From CAZUSU01 sp964623315 (GTDB taxonomy: Bacteria; Patescibacteriota; Patescibacteriia; Magasanikbacterales; 2-02-FULL-50-9b), in contig CAZUSU010000006.1 of NCBI GenBank assembly GCA_964623315.1, positions 1 through 31,624 on the forward strand: a DNA stretch of 31,624 bases. The letters run 5' to 3'. Every line of letters begins with the position of its first letter. Within the stretch, counting starts at the first letter, position 1. The notes beneath the pieces are model-generated. The model was not told the origin of the DNA, ran no database searches, and worked only from the letters and a program-made list of their open reading frames with translations. This document shows, piece by piece, positions 8,007-15,218 of the stretch. A program made the position numbers and the translations under genes.

Positions 8007-8657
8007 ATGACTGATTTTAAGCACAATATTACCCTCACCATCCTCAACACGAGTCATTATTTTGATTCATTGAGCGATGTGATACAAACCGTCACACAAA
8101 AAACGATCGGCCTCGCCAGAACAAAGTTGGCGATTTCTGACGTTGACATTGTTTTCATGAGCAATCCAGTTGAAGCTGTTCCACATTTGGGATTTGGCGG
8201 ATACACGCCGGACGCACACACCATTTTAATTTCTGTTGACACGCAACATAAAAAATTGGCACACACCCTTGATACGGAGTTGCATCACACCTTGTTGCAT
8301 GAATTTCATCACGCGATTCGATGGCGCTCGGTCGGGTATGGTGAAACCTTAGGTGAGGCGTTGGTGACCGAGGGGTTGGCCGACCATTTTGATGTTGAAA
8401 TGACGGGCGACCTTCCGCAACGGTGGGCAGAGGCGTTATCAGCAGAAGAAATTGAGCGAATGTTGGAGCGCGCACGTCCCTTATTAAGCAAACCCTATTC
8501 GCACCACGCGTGGTTTTTTGGTTCTGATGTAGAACGCCTACCAAAATGGGGCGGCTATGCGCTTGGATATTTTCTTGTCGGAAAATATTTGGCGGCGCAT
8601 CCTGACGCGCACGCATCAATGCTACATCGTACCCCTGCCCGTGATATTTTAAATTGA
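8007..8657 (+). CDS. Predicted Zn-dependent protease, DUF2268-like
   Basis: The protein has 216 residues from ATG at 8007; the longer in-frame extension overlaps the RNase J end and repeat copy 1. It carries HEFHH (residues 98-102), an HExxH zinc motif, followed by GEALVTEGLADHF, where Glu122 is the probable third metal ligand and catalytic-helix context typical of DUF2268 (a gluzincin-type family often annotated as predicted Zn-dependent protease). A conserved-looking GFGGYTPD lies at about 62-69. No signal peptide is visible, so it is cytoplasmic. It is bracketed by 21-bp direct repeats, which suggests it was inserted between RNase J and the neighbouring terminator. The substrate is unknown. 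Confidence 0.82.
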   Translation: MTDFKHNITLTILNTSHYFDSLSDVIQTVTQKTIGLARTKLAISDVDIVFMSNPVEAVPHLGFGGYTPDAHTILISVDTQHKKLAHTLDTELHHTLLHEFHHAIRWRSVGYGETLGEALVTEGLADHFDVEMTGDLPQRWAEALSAEEIERMLERARPLLSKPYSHHAWFFGSDVERLPKWGGYALGYFLVGKYLAAHPDAHASMLHRTPARDILN

Positions 8658-8658
8658 A

Positions 8659-8678
8659 TTTTAAGTGATTTTAAGTGA
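8659..8678. repeat. Tandem 10-bp repeat
   Basis: TTTTAAGTGA occurs twice in tandem, beginning one base after the stop codon of the metalloprotease gene. It may be a slippage product or a trace of the insertion. Confidence 0.6.
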
Positions 8679-8689
8679 ATTAAACGTAC

Positions 8690-8710
8690 ATAAAAAAACG
8701 GCGGAGTGAG
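8690..8710. repeat. 21-bp direct repeat, copy 2
   Basis: Identical to 7932-7952. This copy is part of the intact terminator hairpin that ends the minus-strand gene at 8764-9444. Confidence 0.85.
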
Positions 8711-8742
8711 TAGGAACACGTTGTGTCCTTACTCGCTCCGCC
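8692..8742 (-). terminator. Rho-independent terminator of the 8764-9444 gene
   Basis: Arms 8700-8719 and 8723-8742 pair over 20 positions (two G-T pairs and one mismatch) around a 3-nt loop. On minus the hairpin is followed by seven T. The plus reading has no T-tract, so it serves the minus gene. Confidence 0.88.
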
Positions 8743-8763
8743 ATTGCGGTTGGCCTGCTGTTG

Positions 8764-9444
8764 CTAGCCGAACCGCTTCTCGCGCCGGTCGCGCTTGGCG
8801 ACTTCTTTCTTCTTGCCATTTTCCTTGCCCTGCGCGGACGGACGCCGCTTCATCGCCCCGTAGTTCTGGTCGTCGCGGTCGGTGCGCTGCCGGTCGCGCT
8901 GCTCGAACACGATCAGCTGTCCGCCGGTCGCGACTGCCTCTGCCGTTGCGGCGTTGACCTTCGCCTGTACCTCCCGCGCCTTGCGCGAGGCACGGGTGTC
9001 CGCGTGCGTCCCCACCTGCGACCGATCGGTCGCGTGACCGGTGGTCCGGAACAACACGCCAAGCACGGCGTGGTTCGTGTTGAGAACGCGGCGCGCATTC
9101 TCAACCGCGTCCAGCGACGGCGGCGTCCACTGGCACTTGTTGAGCGCCACGGAGCGGTAGAGCGTCCCAAAGGCCGCCATCAACTCCTCGTCCCGTGCGT
9201 CCCGCGGCACTTCGCGCACCGGAAACGGCGTCTCATTGCCGATCGCCGCGCGCGCGCGACCGTACATGCAGGACCACACCGTGTTCCCGCAGGCGTCGCA
9301 GAGGCCCGCCAGCTTCCACGTGCGCAGGTCAATCGCGTTGTAGTCCAGCCTGAACAGCTTCTCCAGCCGCTCGGCCGGCCACGCGCGCCGCCCTTCCTCC
9401 ACCTTCTTGCACACGGCACACGCCGTGACGTCGTGAACTTCCAT
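8764..9444 (-). CDS. Orphan GC-rich gene, putative zinc-ribbon N-terminus, 226 aa
   Basis: I do not recognise the family. The N-terminus carries CAVC (residues 9-12) and CDAC (about 49-52), spaced like a zinc ribbon or treble-clef metal site. A mixed helical region and a very charged Lys/Arg-rich tail (KGKKKEVAKRDRREKRFG-like) follow, suggesting nucleic-acid binding. A nearly complementary plus-strand frame of similar length exists but lacks start signals. The minus frame has an SD (AAGGGGG, 9 nt from the ATG), a consensus promoter, a structured leader and a strong terminator, so minus is chosen. Codon third positions are much richer in G and C than in trpS or RNase J, which points to a different origin or selection. 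Confidence 0.75.
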   Translation of the reverse strand: MEVHDVTACAVCKKVEEGRRAWPAERLEKLFRLDYNAIDLRTWKLAGLCDACGNTVWSCMYGRARAAIGNETPFPVREVPRDARDEELMAAFGTLYRSVALNKCQWTPPSLDAVENARRVLNTNHAVLGVLFRTTGHATDRSQVGTHADTRASRKAREVQAKVNAATAEAVATGGQLIVFEQRDRQRTDRDDQNYGAMKRRPSAQGKENGKKKEVAKRDRREKRFG

Positions 9445-9463
9445 GACTTTCCCCCTTGATCAT

Positions 9464-9507
9464 TTTCCGCGCTCAATTGCGCGGAAAGCTGGCCTTTCTG
9501 TGGCCAG
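9464..9507 (-). promoter_or_regulatory. Two hairpins in the leader of the 8764-9444 gene
   Basis: CTGGCC (9489-9494) pairs with GGCCAG (9502-9507) at the predicted 5' end, and TTTCCGCGC (9464-9472) pairs with GCGCGGAAA (9479-9487). The SD follows at once. The hairpins could stabilise the mRNA or gate translation; no known riboswitch is recognised. Confidence 0.6.
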
Positions 9508-9514
9508 ACCACAC

Positions 9515-9543
9515 AGAATAGCAAGTTTTTATCATTTTGTCAA
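9515..9543 (-). promoter_or_regulatory. Consensus promoter of the 8764-9444 gene
   Basis: On minus: TTGACA (9538-9543), 17-nt spacer ending TGC, TATTCT (9515-9520). The predicted start is near 9508, giving a 64-nt leader. It overlaps the opposite-facing trpS promoter. Confidence 0.85.
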
Positions 9544-9557
9544 GTTCCTGCTATAAT
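9529..9557 (+). promoter_or_regulatory. Promoter of trpS
   Basis: TTATCA (9529-9534), 17-nt spacer ending TGC, TATAAT (9552-9557). The predicted start is about 5 nt before the ATG at 9569, so the mRNA is nearly leaderless. The spacer contains the -35 of the minus promoter, so polymerase binding should be mutually exclusive. Confidence 0.75.
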
Positions 9558-9568
9558 TCAGCTACACT

Positions 9569-10540
9569 ATGAAAACAGTCATTGTTTCCGGCATTCAGCC
9601 CACGGGCGATCTGCACATTGGTAACTATTTAGGCGCCATAAAAAACTGGGTGGCACTGCAAGCCGACCCGTCATTTGAACGATATTTTTTTGTGGCCGAT
9701 TGGCACTCCATGACTGTTGATTATGACGCGGCGCACAAACAAAAACAGATTTTGCAACTGGTACGCGATTTACTGGCACTGGGGATTGACCCAGCCAAGT
9801 CGCATATGTTTGTGCAATCGCACATTCCGGAGCACGCAGAATTAGCGTGGATTTTTAATACGCTCACGCCAATAAGCGAGTTGGAAAAAATGACACAGTA
9901 TAAAGATAAGTCGGCGCGCCACGCCGCCAACATTAATGTGGGGCTGTTTACCTATCCGGTTCTGCAAACCGCAGACATTTTAATGTATCGCGCCGCCGCC
10001 GTGCCGGTGGGCGAAGATCAGGTACAGCACGTGGAATTGGCGCGTGTCATTGCAAAAAAATTCAACGCGCGTTTTGGCAAATTTTTTGTGGAACCGCGCG
10101 CACTGCTTACGCCCGCACCGCGCGTCATGTCGCTCACCGAACCGACACAAAAAATGTCTAAATCGCACGGGGAAAAATCGTGCATATTTCTGTGCGACGC
10201 TCCGGAAGTGATTTATCAAAAAATTCGTAAAGCGGTGACGGACGCGGCCGGCGTCAAAAACTTACTCCAACTGGCGCAGTTGTTTGATGCCGGCGGACTT
10301 ACCTATCAGCACCTCATGTCTGATTTCAAAAAAGGCGACCTCAAAAATGTTGAATTGAAGGACACACTCGCAGAATTACTTGCCGACGCGTTTAAGAGCT
10401 TTCGTACCGCTCGCGATAATATTACAGATACCGCCGTACGCGACGTTATAAAAAAGGGCTCTGCTGAAGCGCGTTCCGTTGCAGAGGACACTATGGCGTT
10501 AGTGCGCGAACACATCGGTTTGTCACGCACCATCAGTTAG
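9569..10540 (+). CDS. trpS: Tryptophanyl-tRNA synthetase
   Basis: This 323-residue class I aminoacyl-tRNA synthetase charges tRNA-Trp with tryptophan in the cytoplasm. The first signature is DLHIGN (HIGN at residues 16-19) and the second is KMSKS at 195-199. Other family features are present: FVADWHSMT, the GEDQVQHVELAR active-site segment, and MYRAAAVPVGED. Length is normal for bacterial TrpS. The start ATG at 9569 gives the usual short N-terminus before the HIGH motif. The last 18 nt overlap the convergent minus gene at 10523-11299. Confidence 0.97.
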   Translation: MKTVIVSGIQPTGDLHIGNYLGAIKNWVALQADPSFERYFFVADWHSMTVDYDAAHKQKQILQLVRDLLALGIDPAKSHMFVQSHIPEHAELAWIFNTLTPISELEKMTQYKDKSARHAANINVGLFTYPVLQTADILMYRAAAVPVGEDQVQHVELARVIAKKFNARFGKFFVEPRALLTPAPRVMSLTEPTQKMSKSHGEKSCIFLCDAPEVIYQKIRKAVTDAAGVKNLLQLAQLFDAGGLTYQHLMSDFKKGDLKNVELKDTLAELLADAFKSFRTARDNITDTAVRDVIKKGSAEARSVAEDTMALVREHIGLSRTIS

Positions 10541-11299
10541 CGTGCGTTTACGGGTACGAGCGCGCATTGGTTGTGCCGGTGTTTCAGCGCCGGCGGCGGG
10601 CATAATTTCTGGGCTTTTGGTTAATACTTCGCGCACCCACCCTTTCTGGCGCGCCGACGCAATCAATTGTGCCAATTGCTCTGTCATAATAGCTTGGTCT
10701 GCGTCAACCAATACCAACTCGTCGCGCAGTTTTTGCATTTCGTCTGAAATCATCTTTATTTTTTCTGAATCTGCACACATTTCCTTGAGGGATTGTTCTA
10801 GGCCGGCGAGACGCGTGGCACTTGCACGAACGGCAACGGTCGGCATATATAATGCGCCGTATCGTTCTGAAAAAAAACGCCGTACGCGCCCCATTTTTTG
10901 TTTTTGTGCCTGCAACTTTTCTCCTAACACGGCGTGCGCACGCCTTTCTGCTTCGCCTTCACGTTCCAAAGAACGTACCGCGCCACGCACATCAAACGCC
11001 GGATCTGTAGAGAGCACATTTATCCGCGCCAATAATTCGGCACGCCGATTATTTAATTTATCAATCACCAACTGCTTGACCTCAATGGATGTGCGCGCTG
11101 ATTCCTGTTTTGCCTGTTGCGGGGTTAGCTGTGGCCCTTCTGTATGCCCATAAAAATTTTCTTCAAACGGACGCACCCTCACGTGCCCATCACGTACTTC
11201 AATAGGATCAAGCGACCCTTTAATTTTCGGTCGCATAAATGAATCTTCAGCAGAAAATGCGCGCGCAGGATCGCGCCATGCTTCATGAGTAAGGGGCAT
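10523..11299 (-). CDS. Hypothetical coiled-coil protein, 258 aa
   Basis: Not recognised. The protein has no signal peptide or membrane helix. Residues about 60-225 are helical and highly charged, with likely coiled coils (for example SLEREGEAERRAHAVLGE and ISDEMQKLRDELVLVDAD). The C-terminus is Pro/Ala/Arg-rich and disordered. The start at 11299 is chosen over the in-frame ATG at 11320, because the -10 (11309-11314) lies between them. It overlaps the trpS end by 18 nt in convergent orientation, and follows rnpB on the same strand after a terminator. The plus-strand frame of about 200 codons over it is a shadow. Confidence 0.75.
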   Translation of the reverse strand: MPLTHEAWRDPARAFSAEDSFMRPKIKGSLDPIEVRDGHVRVRPFEENFYGHTEGPQLTPQQAKQESARTSIEVKQLVIDKLNNRRAELLARINVLSTDPAFDVRGAVRSLEREGEAERRAHAVLGEKLQAQKQKMGRVRRFFSERYGALYMPTVAVRASATRLAGLEQSLKEMCADSEKIKMISDEMQKLRDELVLVDADQAIMTEQLAQLIASARQKGWVREVLTKSPEIMPAAGAETPAQPMRARTRKRTLTDGA

Positions 11300-11308
11300 A
11301 ATTTTTTT

Positions 11309-11317
11309 ATTATAACA
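11309..11317 (-). promoter_or_regulatory. Extended -10 of the 10523-11299 gene
   Basis: On minus, TGT-TATAAT ends 9 nt before the ATG at 11299, so the predicted transcript is leaderless. The -35 would fall on the rnpB terminator stem and is not clear. Confidence 0.55.
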
Positions 11318-11338
11318 CAAAACCGCCCTTTCGGGCGG
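11318..11338 (-). terminator. Terminator of rnpB
   Basis: CCGCCC (11323-11328) pairs with GGGCGG (11333-11338) around a TTTC loop (GAAA on minus). On minus TTTTGTG follows. It lies just downstream of the RNase P RNA 3' end. Confidence 0.8.
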
Positions 11339-11343
11339 CTTTT

Positions 11344-11788
11344 ACCACGCGACACCGATAAGCCGGATTTTGTCCGCGCGCCTTACGGCACGCGTGACGA
11401 GCATCTCTCTGGGCGTGCACTTACGCGCAACGCTCGTTGCGGAGTTTTACTCCTTGCACCAAGTGGGGTTTGCCACGCCATGCGCCTCGCGGCGCCGGCG
11501 AGAGAAGTAGCACGAGGGACTCTCTGCGCCTTTAGGGCGCACATGATCACGGCACATCTTCTCACGTTTCACGTTTCACGCGACGCCTTTCAACGCCGCG
11601 CTAGTATTGTCTCTGTGGCACTTTCCGTCAGGAGATTTTCGCGGGCGCTTTTTTGCGGCGCGTCGTTTATGTCTCACAGAATGCCTGGCCGTTAGCCAGC
11701 ACCACGACACCGATTGCTCGGCGGGTGTCCGGACTTTCCTCCCCTCGCGTGTCAGGCACGGATAGGGCGCTCGTCTGGCGTGTGTGGT
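11344..11788 (-). ncRNA. rnpB: RNase P RNA (bacterial type A-like)
   Basis: This RNA is the catalytic subunit that removes 5' leaders from pre-tRNAs. On minus, the universally conserved GAGGAAAGTCCGGAC block (5' half of P4 and neighbours) is near 11730-11745. GGAAAGTGCCACAGAGACAA follows further on, and the 3' end carries ACAAAATCCGGCTTATCGG. The predicted 5' end ACCAC (11788-11784) pairs with GTGGT at the 3' end (11348-11344), closing P1, and 11788 is also where the promoter predicts initiation. At about 445 nt it is longer than many type A RNAs. A repeated GTGAAAC word near 11570 (GTGAAACGTGAAACGTGAG on minus) looks like a small local expansion. Exact ends are approximate. Confidence 0.95.
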
Positions 11789-11794
11789 ATATGA

Positions 11795-11823
11795 ATAGTA
11801 GCAAAAAAAATTTACAAAGTCAA
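11795..11823 (-). promoter_or_regulatory. Promoter of rnpB
   Basis: On minus: TTGACT (11818-11823), 17-nt spacer ending TGC, TACTAT (11795-11800). It overlaps the -35 region of the opposite-facing sugar transferase promoter. Confidence 0.88.
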
Positions 11824-11839
11824 GATGCCCTGCTACACT
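11811..11839 (+). promoter_or_regulatory. Promoter of the glycan locus (sugar transferase)
   Basis: TTTACA (11811-11816), 17-nt spacer ending TGC, TACACT (11834-11839). The predicted leader is about 28 nt. Face-to-back overlap with the rnpB promoter suggests competition. Confidence 0.75.
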
Positions 11840-11873
11840 TCCCCCATGCAGATGCAGATTACCGATAAAAAAT

Positions 11874-13301
11874 ATGAAAAAATTTGAACTGTCGCTCAGG
11901 GCCGTACAGGTGCCGCTGGATATTATAGCGCTGTTTGCCGCCGGTTTTACGGCGTATGCGTTGCGTTTTACCGAATTTGCCGTTGACGTTCGGCCGGTGA
12001 TGTTTTCGCTCACGACGCATGAATTTACCAAAATTTTGCTTATTTTGGTCCCCAGTTGGATAGCCATTTTTGCCGCCAATGGATTGTATGTCATGGACCC
12101 CAATCGTAAATTTGCTTCGGAACTTTCACGCGTGTTTTTTTCTTGTACCGTTGGCCTCGCCGCGATTACCGTGTTTATTTTTTTCCGCGGTGAATTTTTT
12201 AATTCACGTTTTATCGTGTTGGCTGGTTGGCTCATTGCCTGTATCTATGTCGCGGGCGCGCATTTATTTTTGCGCCTCATAAAACTATTGCTGTACTCAC
12301 GCGGTGTGGGCGTCCGTCGCGTGGCACTCATCGGCAGTGGTCCGGTCGCCAACCGTCTTGCGGAAATTTTTGACGCGCAAAAATTTTTGGGATTCCGCGT
12401 GGTGGCGCGCTACTCCGTGTTCAACGAAACGGTACGCCATGAAATTTTAGAACGTGCGGCAGGCAACGGCGTTGATGAATTAATTCTCACCGACCCCAAG
12501 GCATCACGCGAAGAAACCTTGACCGTTTTGTCGTTTGCCGAAGCGCACCATTTTACCTTTCAATATTCTGCGGATTTATTTTCCACACTGGCGCGCAACA
12601 TGCGCGTCGCCACGGTCGCCGATATTCCACTCATTGAATTTCGTCGCGCACGTTTGGATGGTTGGGGTAAGATTTTAAAACGCGTATGCGATGTGAGCGG
12701 CGCATTGCTCTGCACCATCCTGATGGCACCGCTCATGGCCGCGGCCGCCGTGGCGATTTATAAAGAAACGGGGAAACCGTTGCTGTTCAAAAATACACGC
12801 GTCGGATATCGTGGCCGACGGTTTAAAACGTTCAAATTCCGGTCCATGTTTCAAAAAGATTGCACCGAAGGGGAACATCATCTCGCAAACGAGGCGCTTG
12901 ATGCGGAAAAAAATCTCATAGCTTTGCAGAACACCAAACGCGGGCCGGTGTATAAAATTGGCGATGACCCGCGTGTCACGCCGGTCGGAAAATTTTTGCG
13001 CCGCTGGAGCATTGATGAACTGCCGCAGATGTGGAATGTGCTGTGTGGCGACATGAGTTTGGTGGGGCCTCGCCCGCACCAACCGCGCGAGGTGGCGCAA
13101 TATTCGCCGGAAGATCGGCGCGTCCACGCAATAAAACCGGGGATCACCGGACTTGCGCAAATTTCCGGCCGCAGTGATTTAGCGTTTGAGGATGAAATTA
13201 AGTTGGACATGCTTTATTTAGAAAATTGGTCGCTCATGATGGACGTTTTTATTTTATTGAAAACGCCGTGGGCAGTGGTCAAGCGGCGGCGGGCGGAATA
13301 G
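11874..13301 (+). CDS. Polyprenyl-phosphate sugar-1-phosphate transferase (WbaP/CpsE-like)
   Basis: This 475-residue protein belongs to the family that starts exopolysaccharide or glycan synthesis by moving a sugar-1-phosphate onto undecaprenyl phosphate at the inner membrane. Four to five N-terminal helices (about 10-125) lead into a CoA-binding-like Rossmann domain (VRRVALIGSGPVANRL). After a further hydrophobic segment (CDVSGALLCTILMAPLM) comes the C-terminal catalytic domain. That domain has FKTFKFRSM, the RVTPVGKFLRRWSIDELPQ motif, and GDMSLVGPRPHQPRE. It is the first gene of the glycan locus, with the glycosyltransferases following after the inserted orphan gene. The sugar specificity cannot be read from sequence. 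Confidence 0.93.
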   Translation: MKKFELSLRAVQVPLDIIALFAAGFTAYALRFTEFAVDVRPVMFSLTTHEFTKILLILVPSWIAIFAANGLYVMDPNRKFASELSRVFFSCTVGLAAITVFIFFRGEFFNSRFIVLAGWLIACIYVAGAHLFLRLIKLLLYSRGVGVRRVALIGSGPVANRLAEIFDAQKFLGFRVVARYSVFNETVRHEILERAAGNGVDELILTDPKASREETLTVLSFAEAHHFTFQYSADLFSTLARNMRVATVADIPLIEFRRARLDGWGKILKRVCDVSGALLCTILMAPLMAAAAVAIYKETGKPLLFKNTRVGYRGRRFKTFKFRSMFQKDCTEGEHHLANEALDAEKNLIALQNTKRGPVYKIGDDPRVTPVGKFLRRWSIDELPQMWNVLCGDMSLVGPRPHQPREVAQYSPEDRRVHAIKPGITGLAQISGRSDLAFEDEIKLDMLYLENWSLMMDVFILLKTPWAVVKRRRAE

Positions 13302-13306
13302 AATTG

Positions 13307-13346
13307 TAAAAAAATTACCGCCGATTCGCTCAAAGCAAACCGGCGG
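13307..13346 (-). terminator. Terminator of the 13369-13998 gene
   Basis: Arms 13318-13329 and 13335-13346 pair with three mismatches (core CCGCCG/CGGCGG), with a 5-nt loop. On minus TAATTTTTTT follows. Confidence 0.85.
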
Positions 13347-13368
13347 GAAAGTGCCCAAGGACACAGAT

Positions 13369-13998
13369 CTACAACTTGCGGAAGCCCGGGAACTCACAGC
13401 CCTCGCTCCAGACGCCGCCGCCGTACCAATACACGCTCGCGCTGAGACGCACGCCGAACGCGCCCAGACACGGCACGAAGAGGCGGTCCTTGGAACCATG
13501 ACGGGCAGAACTCAAGGCGACAAGCGAACCAGACGCCATGATCATGTCACGCTCGGCCTTTGCCAAGGCGAAGTTCATGCGCATGGTGAAACCGCGCAGA
13601 TCCCGATCCAAAAGCCGATTAGAGGCCTCGAGCGACCAGATCACGCAACCCGGCTTCTCGATGTAGTACCAGATCTCTGACAGTCCGACCTCGCACTGCT
13701 CCGGTTCCGCGAACAGGCCAATGTCGTCGATCCAATCCCGCTTCTCGATGCCGAGCACCTCACGCCACGAATCAAGCGGACGATCCGGCTCAAGCATGAG
13801 GCGCTTGAGACCCTCAACCGACAGCAAGCGCGGATCGCTCGCCACCTTCTGGACCGACGCGCCCTCACTGAGCATCTGGATGCCGTGCAACGCACGCTCT
13901 TCCGGAACGGTGCCTTCGCCGACACGCCGCGCAAGGTCACCCGCACGCATCATGACTCTACCGTAGGCACCGTCGTTGTTACCCCTCTTCTGGGCCAT
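13369..13998 (-). CDS. Orphan GC-rich gene, 209 aa
   Basis: Not recognised. The N-terminus is basic (AQKRGNN), residues about 15-85 are helical, and the C-terminal half is richer in hydrophobic and aromatic residues (SEIWYYIEKPGCVIWSLEASNRLL; VRLSASVYWYGGGVWSEGCEF) but without a clear membrane helix or signal peptide. The ATG at 13998 has an excellent SD (GAAAGGAG, 7 nt away), unlike the surrounding glycan genes. It has its own promoter and terminator and lies antisense inside the glycan locus. Third codon positions are G/C-rich. It could be a DNA-binding or scaffold-type protein, but nothing supports a specific function. Confidence 0.75.
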   Translation of the reverse strand: MAQKRGNNDGAYGRVMMRAGDLARRVGEGTVPEERALHGIQMLSEGASVQKVASDPRLLSVEGLKRLMLEPDRPLDSWREVLGIEKRDWIDDIGLFAEPEQCEVGLSEIWYYIEKPGCVIWSLEASNRLLDRDLRGFTMRMNFALAKAERDMIMASGSLVALSSARHGSKDRLFVPCLGAFGVRLSASVYWYGGGVWSEGCEFPGFRKL

Positions 13999-14066
13999 GA
14001 CAGACTCCTTTCACTATTGATCACATCGTCTACTTGGCAAAGCGCCGTTTGACAACGATCAATGAC

Positions 14067-14095
14067 TTTTTACCATCATTTGAGCATTTTGTCAA
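14067..14095 (-). promoter_or_regulatory. Promoter of the 13369-13998 gene
   Basis: On minus: TTGACA (14090-14095), 17-nt spacer ending TGG, TAAAAA (14067-14072). An alternative lies closer (TTGTCA at 14050-14055). The heptamers ATTGATC (14016-14022) and GATCAAT (14056-14062) form an inverted pair around the leader and may be regulatory. Confidence 0.65.
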
Positions 14096-14114
14096 TATGT
14101 GGCAAGATGGCCGC

Positions 14115-15218
14115 ATGAAAATTGCACTGGTCCATGATTATCTTTCCCAACATGGCGGAGCCGAAGAAGTGCTGATTGCGTTACATCGGCTCTACCCCGC
14201 CGCACCAATTTTTGTGTTGTTTGCCGAAAAGAAAAAATTTCCCGAATTGGCGTCTGCCGATATTCGCGAATCATTTTTGGCGCGCATGCCTTTCATTCAA
14301 AAACATTATCAATGGTACTTGCCGCTCATGCCGCTGGCCACCGAACACCACGACCTGTCGGAATTTGACGTTATTATTTCGTCCACATCCGCATTTGCAA
14401 AAGGGATTATCACGCACGCCGGCGCCATGCATATGTGCTACTGCCACACACCAACGCGCTACTTGTGGAGTGACACACATTCGTATGTGGAAGAGTTGCC
14501 GCGCAGTCGGCTCATCAAATGGGCCGTGCCGCCGATCCTTTCACTGTTGCGCGTGTGGGATCGCATTGCCGCGTCACGCGTAGAAATTTTTATTGCCAAT
14601 TCAGTCACGGTGCAGAAGCGCATCAAAAAATATTATGGCCGCGAGAGCATCATCGTGTATCCGGGAATTGACACGGAACGATTTACTCGTTCAACACATC
14701 CGCCGGCTGATTATTTTCTGGCTGGCGGCCGGCTCGTCGCCTACAAAAAATTTGATTGGATTGTAGAAGCGTGTACGCGCCTGCAGGTACCGTTAAAAAT
14801 TTTTGGCGAGGGACCTGTGCGTGCTGAACTACAAAAAATCGCCGGACCGACCGTAGAGTTTTTAGGACGCGTCACACCGGAACAGCAGGCAACATTATAC
14901 GCACGCTGTCGCGCGTTTATCCAGCCGCAAGTTGAGGACTTTGGCATGACAGCCGTGGAAGCCATGGCGTGTGGGCGGCCGGTGATTGCCTTACCGCGAG
15001 GCGGCTCCACGGAAACGGTTATAAATGGCGTTACCGGATTATTTATGCGCTACGATGGCTGGGAAGGGGTGCTGGACGCACTGCTCCGATTTGATTCCAC
15101 TCTATTTGATCCAAAAATAATTTCCGCACATGCGCAACAATTTTCGCGACAAAATTTTGACACACGCATCAATGCCGTTGTTGCACGCGCGGGGGAGGCA
15201 ACGCACCCCACCTCATGA
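14115..15218 (+). CDS. Glycosyltransferase family 4 (GT-B)
   Basis: The protein has 367 residues from ATG at 14115; the in-frame extension to 14034 crosses the minus promoter and is rejected. The N-terminal domain begins MKIALVHDYLSQHGGAEEVL, the usual GT4 opening with the GGAE loop. The C-terminal nucleotide-sugar domain has LAGGRLVAYKKFDWIVEA, FLGRVTPEQQATLYARC, and PQVEDFGMTAVEAMACGRPVIA, with the E-x7-E type donor site. It likely adds a sugar to a lipid-linked glycan at the cytoplasmic face. Its last 4 bases (ATGA) overlap the next gene, so the three transferases are translationally coupled. Confidence 0.93.
   Translation: MKIALVHDYLSQHGGAEEVLIALHRLYPAAPIFVLFAEKKKFPELASADIRESFLARMPFIQKHYQWYLPLMPLATEHHDLSEFDVIISSTSAFAKGIITHAGAMHMCYCHTPTRYLWSDTHSYVEELPRSRLIKWAVPPILSLLRVWDRIAASRVEIFIANSVTVQKRIKKYYGRESIIVYPGIDTERFTRSTHPPADYFLAGGRLVAYKKFDWIVEACTRLQVPLKIFGEGPVRAELQKIAGPTVEFLGRVTPEQQATLYARCRAFIQPQVEDFGMTAVEAMACGRPVIALPRGGSTETVINGVTGLFMRYDGWEGVLDALLRFDSTLFDPKIISAHAQQFSRQNFDTRINAVVARAGEATHPTS

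Noticed and set aside
8761..9459. Long plus-strand open frame opposite the orphan gene
   Set aside because: It has no start signals or promoter in this direction; the minus frame has promoter, SD, CxxC motifs and terminator. Its length comes from the GC-rich codons of the opposite strand.
10542..11153. Plus-strand frame of about 203 codons over the coiled-coil gene
   Set aside because: It starts at the trpS stop with no start signals and gives a Ser/Arg/Cys-rich sequence typical of an antisense shadow.
11285..12235. Open frames on both strands across rnpB
   Set aside because: The region is explained by RNase P RNA and its flanking signals.
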